36,294 bases of DNA, from contig CANFTO010000007.1 in assembly GCA_947449945.1 (NCBI GenBank), positions 1 to 36,294 of the forward strand, given 5' to 3'. The notes under the pieces were generated by a model. That model was not told the DNA's origin. It made no database searches and worked only from the letters and a program-made list of their open reading frames with translations. The translations under genes were made by a program, and so were the position numbers. This document shows, piece by piece, positions 34,417 through 36,294 of this stretch. Every line of letters begins with the position of its first letter. The first letter of the stretch is position 1. The DNA is from Actinomycetota bacterium. GTDB taxonomy: Bacteria; Actinomycetota; Actinomycetes; S36-B12.

Positions 34417-35253
34417 ATGGCGGGAAATATCAGGCAAGTATTCCCAGAGCACCTGCCGCCACTGCTCGAATTATTGTCTCGCGATCCTGTTGCGCACTGC
34501 TTCGTTGAATCGCGTGTGCACGTGGGTGGCGTTGACCCTTGGAAACTCGGGGGAGAAGTACTGGGCTACTTTCGCGATGATCAACTCGTATCTGCGATGT
34601 ATTCGGGTGCAAACCTGATACCTATAGAAACCACGCCAGAGGCACGATCAGCATTTGTTGATTACTTGCGCCCTCGAATGCGTCGATCATCCTCAATGCT
34701 GGGCAAAGCTGAAGAAGTGCTAGATCTATGGCGCATGCTTGAGCCTGCATGGGGGCAAGCGCGGGCTATTCGACATGCACAACCGTTGATGGCGATAAGT
34801 ACAGATAGTCACGTACCCATTGATCCTGAAGTGCGTCGCATTCACATAAATGAGCTTGATGCGTATCTGCCTGCTTCGATTGACATGTTCACTGAGGAAA
34901 TCGGGGTTTCTCCGGTGAGCGGAGGAAACTTGGCCGGTTATCGGGCTCGCGTTTCTGAGTTAATTCGTGCAGGACGCGCCTTCGGGCGTATGCATGATGG
35001 TGAAGTTGAGTTCAAGGCTGAAATCGGGTCAGTGAGCCCGATGGTGTGTCAGGTCCAGGGTGTGTGGGTCGCTCGAGATCTTCGTGGTCAGGGTTTATCA
35101 ATTCCAGGTATGGCTGCAGTTGTGGAATTGGCCAGGGCAACGTTCACTCCCACGGTTTCCCTGTATGTCAATGATTTCAACACCCCTGCGCGTAAGTCCT
35201 ATATCTCTGTGGGGTTCGAGCAGGTCGGCACCTTTGCCACGGTCCTGTTTTAA
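34417..35253 (+). CDS. GNAT-family N-acetyltransferase (Rv2867c-like)
   Basis: A 278-residue protein with an N-terminal DUF4081-like region (about residues 1-125) and a C-terminal GNAT acetyltransferase domain. The acetyl-CoA loop is VARDLRGQGLSIPGMAAVV, and the final strand and helix are TVSLYVNDFNTPARKSYISV and GFEQVG. This two-domain protein after ispG is conserved in Mycobacterium and relatives. GGAG near 34400-34403 serves as a weak ribosome binding site about 13 bases upstream. Substrate unknown; it is about 25 bases before proS. Confidence 0.88.
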   Translation: MAGNIRQVFPEHLPPLLELLSRDPVAHCFVESRVHVGGVDPWKLGGEVLGYFRDDQLVSAMYSGANLIPIETTPEARSAFVDYLRPRMRRSSSMLGKAEEVLDLWRMLEPAWGQARAIRHAQPLMAISTDSHVPIDPEVRRIHINELDAYLPASIDMFTEEIGVSPVSGGNLAGYRARVSELIRAGRAFGRMHDGEVEFKAEIGSVSPMVCQVQGVWVARDLRGQGLSIPGMAAVVELARATFTPTVSLYVNDFNTPARKSYISVGFEQVGTFATVLF

Positions 35254-35266
35254 GTCGCGAGGTCGG

Positions 35267-35272
35267 TAGGCT
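35267..35272 (+). promoter_or_regulatory. Putative -10 of a leaderless promoter for proS
   Basis: TAGGCT ends exactly 6 bases before the ATG at 35279. There is no Shine-Dalgarno sequence. Same arrangement as prpE, dxr and ispG. A weak -35 candidate is CTGTTT at 35245-35250. Confidence 0.4.
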
Positions 35273-35278
35273 GCCCCA

Positions 35279-36294
35279 ATGCTGCGAATGTCCACCTTGT
35301 TTCTGCGTACCCTTCGTGAAGACCCTGCTGACGCCGAGGTTCCAAGTCACAAGCTATTAGTGCGTGCCGGATACATTCGTCGAGTAGCTCCTGGCGTATT
35401 CACGTGGTTGCCACTTGGCTATGAGGTGTATCGCAATGTTGAGCACATTGTGCGATCGGAAATGAATGCCGCTGGTTTCCAAGAGGTGCACTTCCCAGCG
35501 CTGCTGCCACGGGAGCCGTATGAACTCACCAATCGTTGGACTGAATACGGCGACACCCTCTTTCGGTTGCAGGATCGCAAGGGTGCTGATTACTTACTTG
35601 GCCCAACACATGAGGAAATGTTCACGCTTTTAGTGAAGGGCGAGTACTCCTCATATAAAGACCTTCCCGTTTCGCTGTATCAAATTCAAAGTAAATTCCG
35701 CGATGAAGCGCGACCACGTGCAGGTATTTTGCGCGGCCGTGAATTCGTAATGAAGGATTCATATTCTTTTGATATAGATGATGCAGGGTTGCAAGTTTCT
35801 TATGACAAGCATCGTCAGGCCTACATTGCGACCTTTGCTCGTCTGGGTCTGGAATTCGTCATTGTGTCAGCGATGTCCGGCGCTATGGGCGGTTCTGCAA
35901 GCGAAGAATTCTTGGCACCAACACCTGTAGGTGAAGATTCATTTGTGCGTTGTCCACAGTGCGCCTACGCAGCCAATGTCGAAGCTGTTGCCACAGTCGT
36001 TCCCGAAGCAGCAGATGCAACTAGTGTGCCGGCAACTCATAAAGAGCGCACTCCCGCATCTGGAACGATCGAAGCATTGGTCTCGTATTCAAACCGAGAC
36101 TTTGCGCGCGAGGACCGTCCTTGGACGGCAGCAGACACTCTTAAAAACGTAATCTTCATGGTTACTGCTCCCAATGGCGAACAGTCGGCACTTGCCGTAG
36201 GCGTTCCTGGCGACCGCGAAATTGATATGAAACGCCTCGAAGCGGTACTTACGCCAAGTGAGGCCCGGCCTTTTGAAGAAGCTGACTTTGTGAA
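35279..36294 (+). CDS. proS: Prolyl-tRNA synthetase (3' end outside window)
   Basis: Class II aminoacyl-tRNA synthetase charging tRNA-Pro. The 338 visible residues include motif 1 ([19 protein letters not shown]), the GPTHEEMFT segment, and motif 2 [20 protein letters not shown] followed by DSYSFD. After [14 protein letters not shown] the insertion domain typical of bacterial-type ProRS begins, with [12 protein letters not shown] and further residues to the edge; this editing domain hydrolyses mischarged Ala-tRNA-Pro. An in-frame ATG at 35288 ([12 protein letters not shown]) is the alternative start. The frame remains open at the window end; motif 3 and the anticodon-binding domain are not visible. 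Confidence 0.96.
   Translation, partial: MLRMSTLFLRTLREDPADAEVPSHKLLVRAGYIRRVAPGVFTWLPLGYEVYRNVEHIVRSEMNAAGFQEVHFPALLPREPYELTNRWTEYGDTLFRLQDRKGADYLLGPTHEEMFTLLVKGEYSSYKDLPVSLYQIQSKFRDEARPRAGILRGREFVMKDSYSFDIDDAGLQVSYDKHRQAYIATFARLGLEFVIVSAMSGAMGGSASEEFLAPTPVGEDSFVRCPQCAYAANVEAVATVVPEAADATSVPATHKERTPASGTIEALVSYSNRDFAREDRPWTAADTLKNVIFMVTAPNGEQSALAVGVPGDREIDMKRLEAVLTPSEARPFEEADFV

Noticed and set aside
1-36294. Mobile element, prophage, CRISPR or defence island
   Set aside because: No transposase, integrase other than the housekeeping Xer recombinase, spaced repeats, or toxin-antitoxin genes were seen.

Overview
The window is a compact stretch of chromosome from a member of the Actinomycetota. 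The evidence is gene order: ffh-rpsP-KH-rimM-trmD, rplS-lepB-lepB-rnhB-yraN-yifB-dprA-xerC-M23-rpsB-tsf-pyrH-frr-cdsA-rlmN, and dxr-rip-ispG-GNAT-proS are runs typical of Streptomyces and Mycobacterium relatives. The base composition looks moderate (not computed), well below that of streptomycetes. Intergenic space is very small and many genes overlap at start and stop codons, which suggests a streamlined, possibly aquatic, actinobacterium. That lineage guess is inference. No rRNA, tRNA, CRISPR array, transposase, phage gene or attachment site was seen. No gene-free stretch exceeds 300 bases.

Layout. 1-3660: translation and secretion genes on the + strand (ffh, cut by the window edge; rpsP; KH protein; rimM; trmD). 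3657-5315: an alpha-phosphoglucomutase on the - strand, placed between trmD and rplS, which are usually neighbours. 5316-11989: rplS, two tandem signal peptidases, RNase HII, a YraN nuclease-like protein, YifB/ComM, DprA and a XerC-type recombinase. 11986-12432: a small secreted M23-like protein on the - strand. 12433-17854: rpsB behind a highly structured leader, then tsf, pyrH, frr, cdsA and rlmN. 17877-18431: a potassium channel. 18457-30650: a catabolic island with a propionyl-CoA-type synthetase, a class III aminotransferase with an Lrp-type regulator (divergent), an aminoaldehyde dehydrogenase, a PotDABC-like polyamine ABC importer, a saccharopine/carboxynorspermidine dehydrogenase-like enzyme and a second aldehyde dehydrogenase. 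30672-36294: the MEP isoprenoid genes dxr and ispG around a site-2 protease, a GNAT protein, and the 5' part of proS.

How they work together. Most of the window is core housekeeping: 30S and 50S proteins, ribosome maturation (RimM), tRNA and rRNA methylation (TrmD, RlmN), elongation and recycling (EF-Ts, RRF), prolyl-tRNA charging, SRP and signal peptidase secretion, nucleotide and phospholipid precursors, and isoprenoid precursors. The island reads as a polyamine import and degradation unit: uptake by PotDABC, transamination to an aminoaldehyde, oxidation to GABA or succinate, with Lrp-type control from the divergent region at 22190-22333, which carries an inverted repeat around a -10 element.

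Best candidates for something undescribed: (i) the rpsB leader (about 12552-12717), a run of six hairpins ending beside the ribosome binding site; (ii) the CANSDH-like enzyme plus aldehyde dehydrogenase attached to a polyamine importer; (iii) the repeated use of 4-nt stop-codon overlaps between all convergent genes; (iv) a set of probable leaderless promoters with a -10 hexamer exactly 6 nt before the start codon.
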